Shown: piece after piece, positions 21,633-44,800 of the stretch
Numbering within the stretch: position 1 is the stretch's first letter
Layout of the letters: every line of letters begins with the position of its first letter
Assembly (NCBI GenBank): GCA_026018925.1
Contig: JAKSZU010000016.1
Location: forward strand, 81,478,059 to 81,542,058
Length of the DNA stretch: 64,000 bases
Origin: Tupaia tana
Taxonomy: Eukaryota; Chordata; Mammalia; Scandentia; Tupaiidae
Reading direction: 5' to 3'
Position numbers and translations under genes: made by a program
Notes under the pieces: generated by a model
Databases searched by the model: none
Told to the model about the DNA's origin: nothing
What the model saw: the letters and a program-made list of their open reading frames with translations, nothing else

Positions 21633-22085
21633 AAATCTCCACCAGTCAGAAATGAAAATTTTGGCTCAAAGATAAGCATTTCCTTTATGCAAATAAAAAC
21701 ACATGTTGGGTAAGACGTCCCCCACCCGGACGAGTTCTCACACCTGGGCAGCCAGGCAGCCACGCCCGCCCATTACCCTGTTACACCTGCCACACTGGGA
21801 GCAGCGGGAGTGAGGCCCCCCACAGGGGCAAGCTGAGGGGGACCACTCAGTCTGAGAAGGAATGCCTGGGTGGGAGTTCAGAGGCTGGCCTCCAAGGAAG
21901 AAACCAGACAGACCAGTTTCCTGGCTGGGGCCTCTCACCAGACGGTGCTGCTCTCCTTTCAGCTTCCGACCACTGGGGGGTGCTTTTCAAAAGCAGCTGC
22001 CCAGGGCCTCCTGGGGGGCAGAGCGGGAGGGGCTGCAAGGAGGGCTGCTGCCTGCCGCTGCCGGGTTTCGGTCTGGCCCACAGGG

Positions 22086-34087
<12,002 letters not shown>

Positions 34088-34210
34088 GCTGGCCGGCCGG
34101 GCGCGGTCACGTGGCTCGGCGCTGTGCGCAGCCGCACTCAGCCCCGCGGGGGCAGGCGAGCCGGGCGGGGCTCGATGCTCCACCCGGCCCAGGAGCTGCC
34201 CTAGCCCGAC
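34088..34210 (-). promoter_or_regulatory. ALG1 promoter / 5' UTR with E-box
   Basis: CpG-rich sequence directly upstream of the ALG1 start. It contains GTCACGTG at 34106-34113, a CACGTG E-box about 20 bp before the ATG. The CpG-rich zone extends into exon 1 and intron 1, down to about 33830. No TATA box is apparent. Confidence 0.55.
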
Positions 34211-34249
34211 TAGCCCCGTACTAGTAGCTTTCCTGCTGCAGGAAAGCTG

Positions 34250-34480
34250 CAGGCTGGCAGGTGGCTGGTGGTTAAGGCACTGGGCGCCCACATGGTGGGC
34301 AGCAGCTGCAGCCCAGGCTTGGGGCCTTGAAAAATCCCTGTAGGTGCGTGCACGTGTGCCTAAAAACCCCAAGAGGAGACTGAAGGATTGGCATGGCCAT
34401 CCCTCTGGGGGTGATTTCTCACTTTCTCTCGCTCTCTCTAGAGAGTGCACACACCCTATGGCAAAAGCCTTAAAAAAGTA
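34250..34480 (+). mobile_element. tRNA-derived SINE
   Basis: aggctggcaggtggctggtgg to ccctatggcaaaagcctt; about 160 bp upstream of the ALG1 start. Confidence 0.8.
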
Positions 34481-34569
34481 ATCACTCACTGTGTTGGGAT
34501 CTAGGGACTTTTTTTTTCTGAGTTCTAAAATAATTTCCAAATACAGTGAGACAAGAATTTGGATGACGC

Positions 34570-34836
34570 TGGGAACCTGCAGTTAGCGTAATGGCTAAGT
34601 CGCTGGACTCCCACGTAGTCGACCGCGGTTCGCGTCCCTGACCTGGTGGCTTAAAACTCAACGCCGGGTGCATGTGCATGTGTGCCCAAGATCCCGAGAG
34701 GAGAATGGAGGAGAAGGGATTGCAGCGTGACCATCTGCCCTGGGGGGTGATTTCTCGCTTTCTGTCTCTATGTCTCTGTCTGTCTGGCGAGCGCACGCGC
34801 CCTATAGAGAAAACCTCTCCAAAAAAAAAAAAAAAA
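34570..34836 (+). mobile_element. tRNA-derived SINE, young copy with TSD
   Basis: Complete unit with A16 tail, flanked by ttggatgacgctg and ttggatgactctg. Confidence 0.92.
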
Positions 34837-35112
34837 TTTTGGATGACTCTGAAAACCCTGATGTTGAGAAAGGAGCCCAGATCCGGAGAGTACGTGCCGT
34901 GTGCCTCCACGTGTGGGACCAGAGCTACCATGTCCTTAGGAGTCAGTCCCGGAGCCCTGGTGGGGCTGGAGGGCCCCCCTGCTCTGAGTCTTCATCTGGG
35001 GGCTGGGGGCCTGGTGTGTCCCCATCAGGAAACCACATTAAGCCACAAACTTGACTTGTTTTTTTCAGGCTGTATGTTGTACTCCAATAAAAGCTTAAAA
35101 TATGAAAACAGG

Positions 35113-35260
35113 GACCAGCCCCAGAGCACAAGGGTTAGCGCTGTGCAGAGGGATCTGCCTTCCTGACAAGATGGAGAGTCCTAGGGGAAGGGTCGCAGCC
35201 TGACCAGGCCCGCTGAGGGGACCCTCCCCTCTCTCCCCCTCACACGCTGCTATGCATGCC
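35113..35260 (+). mobile_element. Second-type SINE-like element
   Basis: gaccagccccagagcacaagg to ctctctccccctcacacg. Weakly supported. Confidence 0.35.
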
Positions 35261-35404
35261 CTGTGCCCTCCGGCATGTATGGAGAGAGGCCCAGCCGCGC
35301 CATGTTAAGCTGCTGCTCTGTAGGCTGAGGCCACAGAGGCCAGGGAGAGATTCCAGCCCTGACCTGAAGAGCTGAGGTAGCAGGATCGAGGCCCAGGAAA
35401 ACCT

Positions 35405-35690
35405 CGCCTAAAAAAACATATGTGTGCATATCATAACATATTTGTGTGTATATGTCAATGTGCTATAATGTGTATAGTAATTATAGCATATATACATGTG
35501 TATATCGTAACGTGCATGTGTGTCAATATCGTGTGCATACAACACGATGTATGTGTGTGTCATACCATGTGTTATAACAAGTGTGTGCATAACACAATAT
35601 ATGTGTATGATATGTGTCATAACATGGTTTTTATAACATGGCACACGTGCATATTGCATGTGTGTGTGTGTGTGTGTGTGTGTGAAATTC
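35405..35690. repeat. Diverged AT/TG-rich microsatellite
   Basis: Imperfect catatgtgtg/ataacatg blocks ending in a (TG)13 run at about 35659-35684. Confidence 0.9.
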
Positions 35691-36279
35691 TGTATAGAAA
35701 CAGAGGCAAAGACCAACAAGGCAATGAAAACCATGGCTGTTTTCAATAATCAGAGTAAGGAGGGAAGGTGCTCTGCCACCCCAGATGTACGGCCTAAGTA
35801 GCCGCAGTGCCAGCCTGTCCACTTGGAAAGTGGCCCCCTGCTGGGGAACACTGAGCACTGTCAGTGAAGTCGCCCTCTGCCCCTCTCCGGGGAGCTGCCC
35901 CAGACTCTCCCACGACCCCCACTCTGCCATCCTGTCAGTCCCCAGGGTCCCCACAGCTCCTCTCTGGACGTGGTACTTTTGATGTTCTCACAACAGCCCT
36001 GCGACATCCCTCTTAGATGCTAGGAGGCTGAATGTCACCCCAGTAGCAACGGCAGGCAGAGCCGGGGCTGAGCCTGAGCTTTCGGACAGGAAGAAGGACA
36101 CACAGGTGCACCTGCGGGGAGGGTGGCAGACAGCACGCGACACGGCGCCTGTGCTGTTAGAAGGCAGGCCGGGGGAGCGGTGGGTGCCGGGGGAAGCGCA
36201 TGCCCAGTGGAGTGTGCAGCGGCCCGCCACTGTGGAGACAGAGCACGGCTCCCGATAGCATAAGCATGGACTGACCCTG

Positions 36280-36825
36280 TGACCCAGCAGTGCACTCAGA
36301 GGAATATGCCTGAGAGAGCTGAAAACAGGCTTTCACACAAAAACTTGGTAATGAACGTTTATTTCTGCACTATGCACAAGAGCCAAAGGGTGGAAACAAC
36401 TCAAATGTCCATCAGCAGCAGACAAACGGGCCAATAGAATGTGGTCTACCCACACGATGGAGTACTATGCAGCCATGAGAAAGGAACAAAGCACTGGTGT
36501 GTCCCCATCAGGAAACCCCATGGATGAACCTTGACCACGTGCTGACCAGGAGAGGCCAGATGAAAAAGCTACAAACTGCAGGGTTCCGTTATGTGAAATA
36601 TTCAGAACAGGTGGGTCCCAGAAACAGAAACAGACGAAGTGGCCGCCCCAGCCTGGGGAGGGACGAATGGGCGCTGACTGTCAGTGGGCATGGGGGTTTT
36701 CCAGGAGGCGAGGAAACCTCCGGAATCAGGCAGTGGGAATAGGTGCACAGCTTTGTGAATATGCTAAAACCACTGTGGAGCGGTACACTTTCAAAGGGTG
36801 AATTATATCTCTATTTTAAAGTTTT
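36280..36825 (+). mobile_element. L1 (LINE-1) 3' end
   Basis: Clear L1M text: caactcaaatgtccatcagcag, gatggagtactatgcagccatgag, atggatgaaccttgacc, gtgaatatgctaaaaccact and gtacactttcaaagggtgaatt. Confidence 0.88.
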
Positions 36826-36973
36826 TAGGGGAAAAAATGTCTAAAGATATTCTGGGGACAGAGAGAAGGACAATAATGAAATGGAAAGGTTGAGAACCCT
36901 TACCTGGAGCCTGCCCACAAGGAGCAGCAAGCACACGTGCAATATCATGGATCTACAATCGCCTTCTTTTCCT

Positions 36974-37105
36974 TTTTTTTTTTTCCAGAAAGCTCATGCA
37001 CTCACAAGAGACAGAGACAGAGAGAGGAGGAGAGGAAAAAGCCCCCTCCAACGGGGCGCACTCACGCCCCAATCCCTCTCCTCCATCTGGCTAAGCCCAT
37101 GGGGT
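36974..37105 (-). mobile_element. tRNA-derived SINE, antisense, truncated
   Basis: T-run, ccagaaagctcatgcactcac, (GA)n and ccaatccctctcctcc; the head is lost. Confidence 0.65.
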
Positions 37106-37302
37106 CTGGCTCCCTTAACTGCCTCGCTCCAGGGCCGCGGTTGTGAGGTTGTGAGGTCACTGCAGCCTTGTGCTAGGTCTGCTTCTGAATTCAGATGTTT
37201 TGGGATTTGGGAAGGTCACGTGGTGCCCTCAGGCATCACAGTCCCAGCAAGGTTTGAGACAGCCCCACTTGACTGAAATGCAAATGTCCCCAAGGGAGCT
37301 AG

Positions 37303-37530
37303 CCTGCCTGGTGATGAAGGCAGCTGGATCCCCACGGCCAACCAGTGGTTTGAGCCCTGCACTCGGTGGTTGGAGAAACGAGCTGACCGTGTGCAGGTGT
37401 GTGCCCAAAATCCCAAAAGGCAGAGATGGAGAGGAAGGGATGCAGAGTGGCCATTTTCCAAGCGGGGTTGGGTGCTTTCTCACACCATAGCCCCACCACC
37501 AGGGAGCAAATGCGCCCTCCAGCAAAAAAC
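37303..37530 (+). mobile_element. tRNA-derived SINE, older copy
   Basis: ctggtgatgaaggcagctggatcc, then gcccaaaatcccaaaaggcag and the tail. Confidence 0.75.
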
Positions 37531-37995
37531 CCTCCCCAAGCAAACAGCTGTGCATGCATGCCGAGTGAGCCAAATAAGGCCTCGCGCCCGCACCGTCACA
37601 CGGCAGCCTCTGTGCCTGGGCCGCCCTGCGCTGTGGCTGGTCCAGATAAACACGAGCCCTCGGCGTAAGACACACCAGAGTTTGCAGACCTCGTCCACAA
37701 GAGACGATGGAAAACAGAGTTTAAAAAATAGTCTCTTCTATATCGATTGCATGAAGATAATATTTCCGACATACTGGGTTGGATGAAATAGGCCGCCACC
37801 ATGAACCTCCTAGCCTCTCCCGCTGTGCACCTGCCCACGTACCCGTGCACGCTTGCAGCCAGCACTCTGCTTTATTTGATGTAGCAACCTGAAAACATCG
37901 ACGTGTGCGCAAGGCCCAATTTCTACCCCTCCTGCATGCCCCCGGGGACGTGTGCATCACTCAAGGTAGCCGTGCCCTCAAATAAGTTCATTCCA

Positions 37996-38264
37996 TGGGA
38001 CCAGCAGTTAGCGTAATGGCTATGTCGCTGGACTCCCACGTAGTCGACCGCAGTTCGCGTCCCGGACCCGGTGGCTTAAAACTCACGCTGGGCACATGTG
38101 CATGCGTGCCCAAGATCCCAAGAGGAGAACGGAGGAGAAAGGATCGGGCATGGCCATCCCCCCTGGGGGGGGTGATTTCTCGCTTTCTGTCCCTCTGTCT
38201 CTCTCTATCTGGCGAGCGCACGCGCCCTATAGCAAAAACCTCTCAAAAAAAAAAAAAAAAAAAA
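37996..38264 (+). mobile_element. tRNA-derived SINE, young copy with TSD
   Basis: Complete unit; target-site duplications (aagttcattcca / gagttcattcca) flank it. Confidence 0.92.
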
Positions 38265-38295
38265 TGAGTTCATTCCAAACTTATTTAAAACAAAA

Positions 38296-38505
38296 GGAGT
38301 GGCCCCATAACCCAGTGGTTCAAATCCCAGCCTCAGTAGCTTGAAAAACATACCAGGTTCACGCACACGCGTGCCCAAAACTCCAACAGGATGGAGACAC
38401 AGAGGAGAAGGAATCGTGGCATGACTGTGCCCCTCAGAGGGCACTTTCTTCCTCCCCCCAACCCCCTGTCTCTGGCAAGAACTCATGCCCTCGGGCAATT
38501 AAAAA
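38296..38505 (+). mobile_element. tRNA-derived SINE, older copy
   Basis: ggagtggccccataacccagtgg through ctctggcaagaactcatgccc. Confidence 0.75.
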
Positions 38506-38739
38506 ATCCTTTATTTTTCAGGGCGTTTGGGTTTCTGAGTTGCAGTCACAATTGCTAGATCAAAGATTTAGCCTGTGGGCCTGGAGAACCAGGGCGAGAA
38601 GAACAGGGTGGGTGCCTCTCCTGCCTGCGGCCAGGGGTCTCTGCGTCCAGGACCAGCCTGACCACTGGGCCCCCTCAGCATTAGTCTCCTGCAGCTGCCC
38701 CTCCCAGAACCCTCTGCCCAGGTCGCCCAGGCTGCCTGG

Positions 38740-38872
38740 CCACTTCTCTGCAGTCCGTGGGCGGGGCGGGAGGGAGGGCGAGGAGGGGGAGGAGGCGTGT
38801 GGCACCCAGACCTGGTGAGAGCTCTGGGTGCTGAAGCGTGTGAGCTGTGACAGCCAGCCGAGCAGGCCAGCC
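38740..38872 (+). promoter_or_regulatory. C16orf89 proximal promoter / 5' UTR
   Basis: A GC box (gggcggggc, around 38760) and a purine-rich G/A tract precede the C16orf89 start ATG at 38873. No TATA box is obvious. Thyroid factor sites could not be assigned with confidence. Confidence 0.35.
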
Positions 38873-41800
38873 ATGTCCAGCCCAGGGCTGCTGCTCCTGC
38901 TCTTCCTGCTGGCCCCACCACCACTGCGGCCCTCCTTGCTGCCACGGCCAGACACTGCAGAGGGCAAGGCCACCATGGCAGGCCTGATCCTGTCTGCGCT
39001 GGAGAGAGCCACCGTCTTCCTGGAGAAGAGGCTGCCCGAGATCAACCTGGACGGCGTGGTGGGCTTCCAGGTGCTGGAAGGTGGGTGAGCCCTTGGGCCC
39101 CTCAACGGGCCTCAGAAAAACCAGGTCTCAGCTTTGCCACTGGCTCTGCCCAGAGACCAGTGGCCTTTGGGGGTGCGGCGGCGGGCCTTCCTGGGCATCT
39201 GGGCATTTCAGAAGTAGGGAGGACTGAAAGGTGACGAGAGCCGTGAGCCGGCTTGGAAGTGACTGCTTGCTCTGGAGGAGGTGATCTTCGGCCCAGTCCC
39301 TCCCAGCTCCCATGGATGGGGCAGAGAGGCAGCCTCTCAGTGGGCTTTTATGAGAGGGCCTCTCCCCTTGCATAAGGGCAGCTCCCCCAAAAACAAAGAC
39401 TGTGGAGAGCGTTCCAACCCCAGCTCCCTCCACTCCCAGCCAAAGCACCTGCCAGAAGTTTCTGAGAAAACAGCTGAGTGTTTGTTCAGCTTTGACAGAC
39501 ATAAGATCCCCAAGGGGGGTCTGGAGACAGGCTGAGGTGTGAGTGCACTCACACACACACGCCTGCACACACACGCACTCACACACATGTGCGTGCACAC
39601 ATACATGCACACACACTCATATGCTCACACGTGCACACACTCACACACGTACTCACACGCGCGTGCACACACACCCGTGATGGCGCTGAGCCTCTCCCCG
39701 CAAGCCCTAACCAAAGTGACAAAGACCCAGATTGGCGTCAGCCTGACGCGTGCCTGGCCCAGCGTCCTGACCGCCCCCTCTTGGCTAGCACAGCCTCCTG
39801 CCCACCAGGGCTCTGGGCCAGAGGCGGGGCTCTGGGCAGTGCCACCCGGCCCTGCTCCTCCAGGTGGCTTCACAGAGAGCCCGCTCCCCTCTGGCAGGAC
39901 TAGGACGAGGCAAGAGGCGCCCCGGTTTCCTTCATACAGTCCCAGCCCGTCTCATACTCCTCCAGAAATCGCCGTCCCCAAAACGCGGTGGCCGCCCCTT
40001 TGCTCTGCCCAGCCTGCTGTTGCTCTGACTGGGCCACTGCCGCCTCAGCAGCCATCGTCTGATGGTGCTTTGTGGTCAGGACCGATGCTTCAGGGCCTTG
40101 ACCCCACCAGCCCGAATCTCCCACTGTGGGCCCTCTCCTGGCTGCAGCTGATGTGCACGCAGCAGCTCGGACCTTCGAGTGGAAAGCTTGCTCGGCCTTA
40201 GGTGGTCAGAGCGGCAAGGTCTGCGGTGCAGGCCGCTGTTCCCGCTGTCGTGGGTCCCCCACTGCCAGGACACGAGAGTAACTCACTGCGGTCAGTGCGG
40301 ACGGCCTGCTGTGCCTTCGAGCAACGCCAGCACCATGGGCTTGTCCACCCAGTGGCCCACCCGGTGGAACACGCCGTCTCCCCTCCAGTGCAGCTCACAG
40401 GCGTGCAGGAGGAATGGGCCCGGGACCCCCTGCTGCAGCCGCTGAGCCTGCGGGCCGGGAGGCTGGCGGGGAAGCTGGCGCTGCTGCTCCGCAGAGCCCT
40501 CTTCTACCTGAGGCTGAGCGACCCCAGGTACCTGAAAGGTAAGTGCATGGCAGAGGCCCCCTACCAGGTGCAGCCCTGGGGGGTTCCCAGCATGGCTCCT
40601 CCAGGCATGAGGTGGCCCGGACTGTCTGCACCAGCTGTGTCCAGCTACCCTGGGGCCTAGGCCAGCCTTGGCTTCAGGGGTGATGACGTCGGCTCCCCAT
40701 GCAGAGGGGTGACAGGACTGACTACCACCTGAGCTGGGAGCTTCTTCCTAGGCCAGAGGGCAAGGGCTCGGGCCTTGCAAGCACTTCTCGTGTGCCTCGT
40801 CGTGCTGAGAGCTGCCCACACACCATCCTGAGTGCCCTGCAGAGGGCTCGTGCTGTGAGCCTGGCCTGAGCTGTTCCCAGTGGGGTGGGGGAACCGGGTC
40901 TCCCATGCTCACAGCTCCCGTCAGACGTGGGGTGAGTGGGGAGACAAGCCCACGCCTCAGCCCTTCCCAGAACAGGTGGCTTTTCTGCACTTGGGGCCTC
41001 TCCGGCCCTGGCCCCTAAGACCACCCCAGTGCATGCCACCCTAAGAAAGGCCGCTGGTGGGCGTCTCCATCCTCCAATGTAACCCATGGAGCCCACTGGC
41101 CCTCTTTGTATGTTCAAGCTCTCCAGCAGGGCCAGAGGCTGTAGTCTAAGCCAGTCACTGCTCCTGCCCTGCGGGGAAGAGTGTGGGGGTTAAGAAAAGG
41201 AGCGCCTTGGCTGCTTCCAGCCCAGTGCCCAGCCAGCAGGCCAGGTGTACAGCACCGAGCGGGCCCCGAGTGGGCAGGGGTGCTCACAGGGACACGCAGC
41301 TCCTTGCCCAGAGCCATGGGGGTGGGGAGGGTGGGGGATTTCGGGGGCTCCTGCACCGTCCCACCTCTCCCTCTGCCAGAGTTCCAGCCGGCCATCCAGC
41401 CAGGGCTCTGGAAGCTCCCCAAGGCCTGGACCCGCACCAACGCCTCCCTGGTCTACCCCACCTTCGAGCCCGAAGACTCCTTCTCGGAGGAAAGCAGCGA
41501 CTCGTGCCTGGTGCTCCTACTGGGGACTGGGTGGGCGCCACCTCCCTGCTTGCCTGGAACCCCTGGCGCTGGCTCTGCCCTCTAGTCCCCTCTGAGCCCC
41601 CATAGCTGACACAGAGGTCTGTGCCCGAGCCGCAGGCCGCACCACTCCAGCCCTCTGCATCTGCCCTCACCTCTGCCCTGGCCCTCCACTCTCCCACGCA
41701 GGCTGGTCTCGCCACCAGAGCGGAACCTTTCCAAACCCAGATCCAAACACCCACTTGCCCCTGCCGGAGCCTCCTTTGCCTTCCATTGTTCAGCCCTCCC

Positions 41801-44800
41801 AGGCCCCCAGGCTCCTCCAACCCAGCCCCTGGGACTCTCAGGCTCCCGAGGCACCAACTCCTCCCACTGCAAAGCCTCTGCCTCCCCCCACCCCACTCAG
41901 TAACCATGGGCTCTCAGGGTCAGCCCCAGTGGCCTAGAGCCATCCTGACCTGGGCGCAGGGCAGCCCCCGCACTCTCCCCACCTCTCCCAGCCACAGATG
42001 CACCTGCGTTTGTCCCATGGCACGGTGTCCCAGCCGGGGCTGAGGTGGGGGAGGCAGGATGAGCCGGTTCCCTGCTGCTCGTGGGCTGCAGTCACGGCCC
42101 GGGGCAGCCCAGGTGAAGGCCCTGCAAGGAGAACCATTGGGCGTGGGCCTCCTCACACCCAGCCGAGAGCTCTCCAGCCAGCCTGCTGTGCAGTGCAGGG
42201 CAGTTCATTATTCGGGGGCTCAGGGAGCGGTGGGAAGTCCCAGCCCTGCTGACCTCTCCTACCCAGAGAACTCCAGGCCAGCACCCCACTAGCGAGATAG
42301 CAAATCAAGACTCAGGGCACCCGTATTTCATCTGGCAACCCCTGCGTCCAGCAGGTGCCCAGAACCTGCCAGGGTTCTAACAACCGGGGAAGGGCGACAC
42401 CACCTGGAAAGACTCCGGGTGGGAAGGGGCCGCCCTTCGCCCCCGGTCTGTTGGAAACACCCTAACAGCAGACCACTGCTCCCCAGGATGGACAGCGGCC
42501 AGCCCTGCGGGCTCTCAGACTCCTGCAGGACGCTCATGACCAAGCCCGGCTGCTCGGGCTACTGCCTGTCCCACCAGCTGCTCTTCTTCCTCTGGGCCAG
42601 GCTGGTGAGTGCCCCGTGGGGAGGGCAGGGAAGGAGAGGGGCGTCCACACCAGGGAAAGGAGAGACCTGCTGTCAGTTCCTGTCCCCCCAGAGGTCCTCG
42701 ACAGTCTGCTAAATGACAGAAAAGAACAGGTGTTGAATATCGAGGACAAGTTTCATATCGGCGTGCTCAGTTTAGCCTCATTTTTAAAAACAGAATGAAC
42801 TTGGTGGGATTTAAAGATGTGAACCCCAAGGCCGCAGGAAGGGGAGGTCCCCAGCAAACCTACACTGGCGTTCCCACTCAGGCGTCCTGGCGCACAGCGC
42901 CCTCCTGTGGCCAGCAGGCCTGGGACTGAGGGGGTGCATCTTCAGGATCAAGTGCAGGTCTGCTCTGGGGTCCTGGTAACTAAAGCCCCACCACACCCCT
43001 GCCTCTCCAGCCTTCAGTGCTCTTCCAAGCCCCCAAATAACGATAATAATGTTCAAATACACACACACGTATGTACACACATGCACACGTATGTACACAT
43101 ATGAATATTTGAACAGAGAGCGATGCACTGTTCAAAAGAGATTCTTCAGTGTCCAGAAATTCTCAAGTTGAGAAGGGACTGGCTGTTTTTGTTTTTAATC
43201 AATTGTCAGGGAGCACTTACACTCGCCAGAGAGACAGAAAGAGGCCCGCACATGTGCCCAGCGTGATTTTTAAGTTACTTGGGCCAGGATTTGAACCGTG
43301 TCAGTCATGCAGGGTCTAATTCCACCTAACTACTAGGCTATGGGACCAACTGCTTTTGTTTGACAGGGCTTTTCTGTTATTATCTTTTTCTAAGCTGTAA
43401 CAGACAAGTATTTTTATAAATATGAAAGAGGAAGGGCAGGCAAGTGGCATGGTGGTTAAGGTACTGGGCTTCCACATGGTCAACTGTGGTTCGAGTCCTG
43501 GACTTGGTGGCTTGCTCTCTCACTTTCCCTCTCTCTTGCTCTGTCTCTCTCTGGTCAAATAAATTTTTAAAATTTAAAATAATAATGAAAGATAAACAAA
43601 TAATAATGATGAATAAAGTAGTTATTTATTTAGATAGTTATTGAAATAAATAGTTATTAGTAGGGAAGAAGAAGAAAGAGGAAACTTATTTTTTATTTGT
43701 GTCAACAGGTCGAAAGTTACTCTGACTTTGAATTGGCTTTCATTGCTACAGAAGTTTGTTTTTGTTTTTGTTTTAATTGCCAGAGGTACATGTGCTCTGG
43801 GCATGTCCAGAGAGAAAAGGTGCCCTCCCCTTGGGCCAGCCAGGTGGTGTAATGGTTAAAGCAGTTGGATCCCACATAGCTGATGGCACAGTTCAAGTCC
43901 CAGAGCTGGTGGCTTTAAAAAAAAACACACTGAGCACATGTGCACATGCCCAAAATTTCAAGTGGAGGAGAAGGTATGATAACATGGCCATCCTCCCTAA
44001 GGGTGCTTTCTCATTTTCTCTCTTTCTAGCAATACGTGTCCTACAGCAAAAAAAAAAAATCAAAACAAAACAAAAAAGTAGTGGGCATGGCTCCATCCTG
44101 CTCCATCTTGTTGGGATTTGGGGCACGTCCCCTGGGGTCAGGTCAGGGGATGTCAGCCACGTGGGACCCACCTCCCTTAACCTCCAGGCTACGGCCTGGC
44201 CCACTACAGACGTCTCAAGCCTGTCCTCTGCTCCTGCTCCCCACCCTGAGTAGGACAAAGTCTGGAGTAATCCAGACCAGAGGGCAGTGATGGCGACTCG
44301 TGGGGGCAGCGCGCCCCCTAGTGTCAGGAGTCATGTTGGACATACCCAGCTGCTCGGTCCATCTGTGAGAGCCCCCCAGAGCCGGCCTTCAGGGCCTCGT
44401 CCTTTCCTGATGAAGCCCCTGAGGCTCGGATAGGTGAATTTAGCCACAGTCCGGCGGCTCCTGACTAGCAGAGCCAACTGGAGCCCGTCTCTCTCTGAGC
44501 CCCAGTGAAGGAGCCCCACGCAGGCTGGCAGCCTGGGAGGAGAAAAGACCTGCCACCCGCCAGCCCACTGAAGACCGCCTCAGACCTGCCAGTGTTTCCC
44601 CAAACCCTGTGCGTCCGCACCCACACCAGTGACTCCCTTCCCTGGGTGTTTGTCCTCCAGATGGGATGCAAGGAGGGACTCTTCCATCAGAGCCAGCACT
44701 ACATCGACCTGTTCTGCGCCAACATGATGGACCTGAACCAGAGGGACGATGCCGTCGGATTTGTCTACCCCGCCCAGGACATCTTCATGGAAAACAGTGC

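Larger units (their letters stand above)
20822..22085. other. Convergent gap between EEF2KMT and ALG1
   Basis: Holds both 3' UTRs, two SINEs and a likely EEF2KMT polyadenylation signal. No canonical ALG1 signal (TTTATT on this strand) was seen outside repeats. Confidence 0.6.
34211..38739. other. Intergenic region ALG1 to C16orf89 (head-to-head)
   Basis: Repeats only, plus unassigned sequence at about 34840-35110, 35700-36270 and 37540-37990. No exon recognised. Confidence 0.6.
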
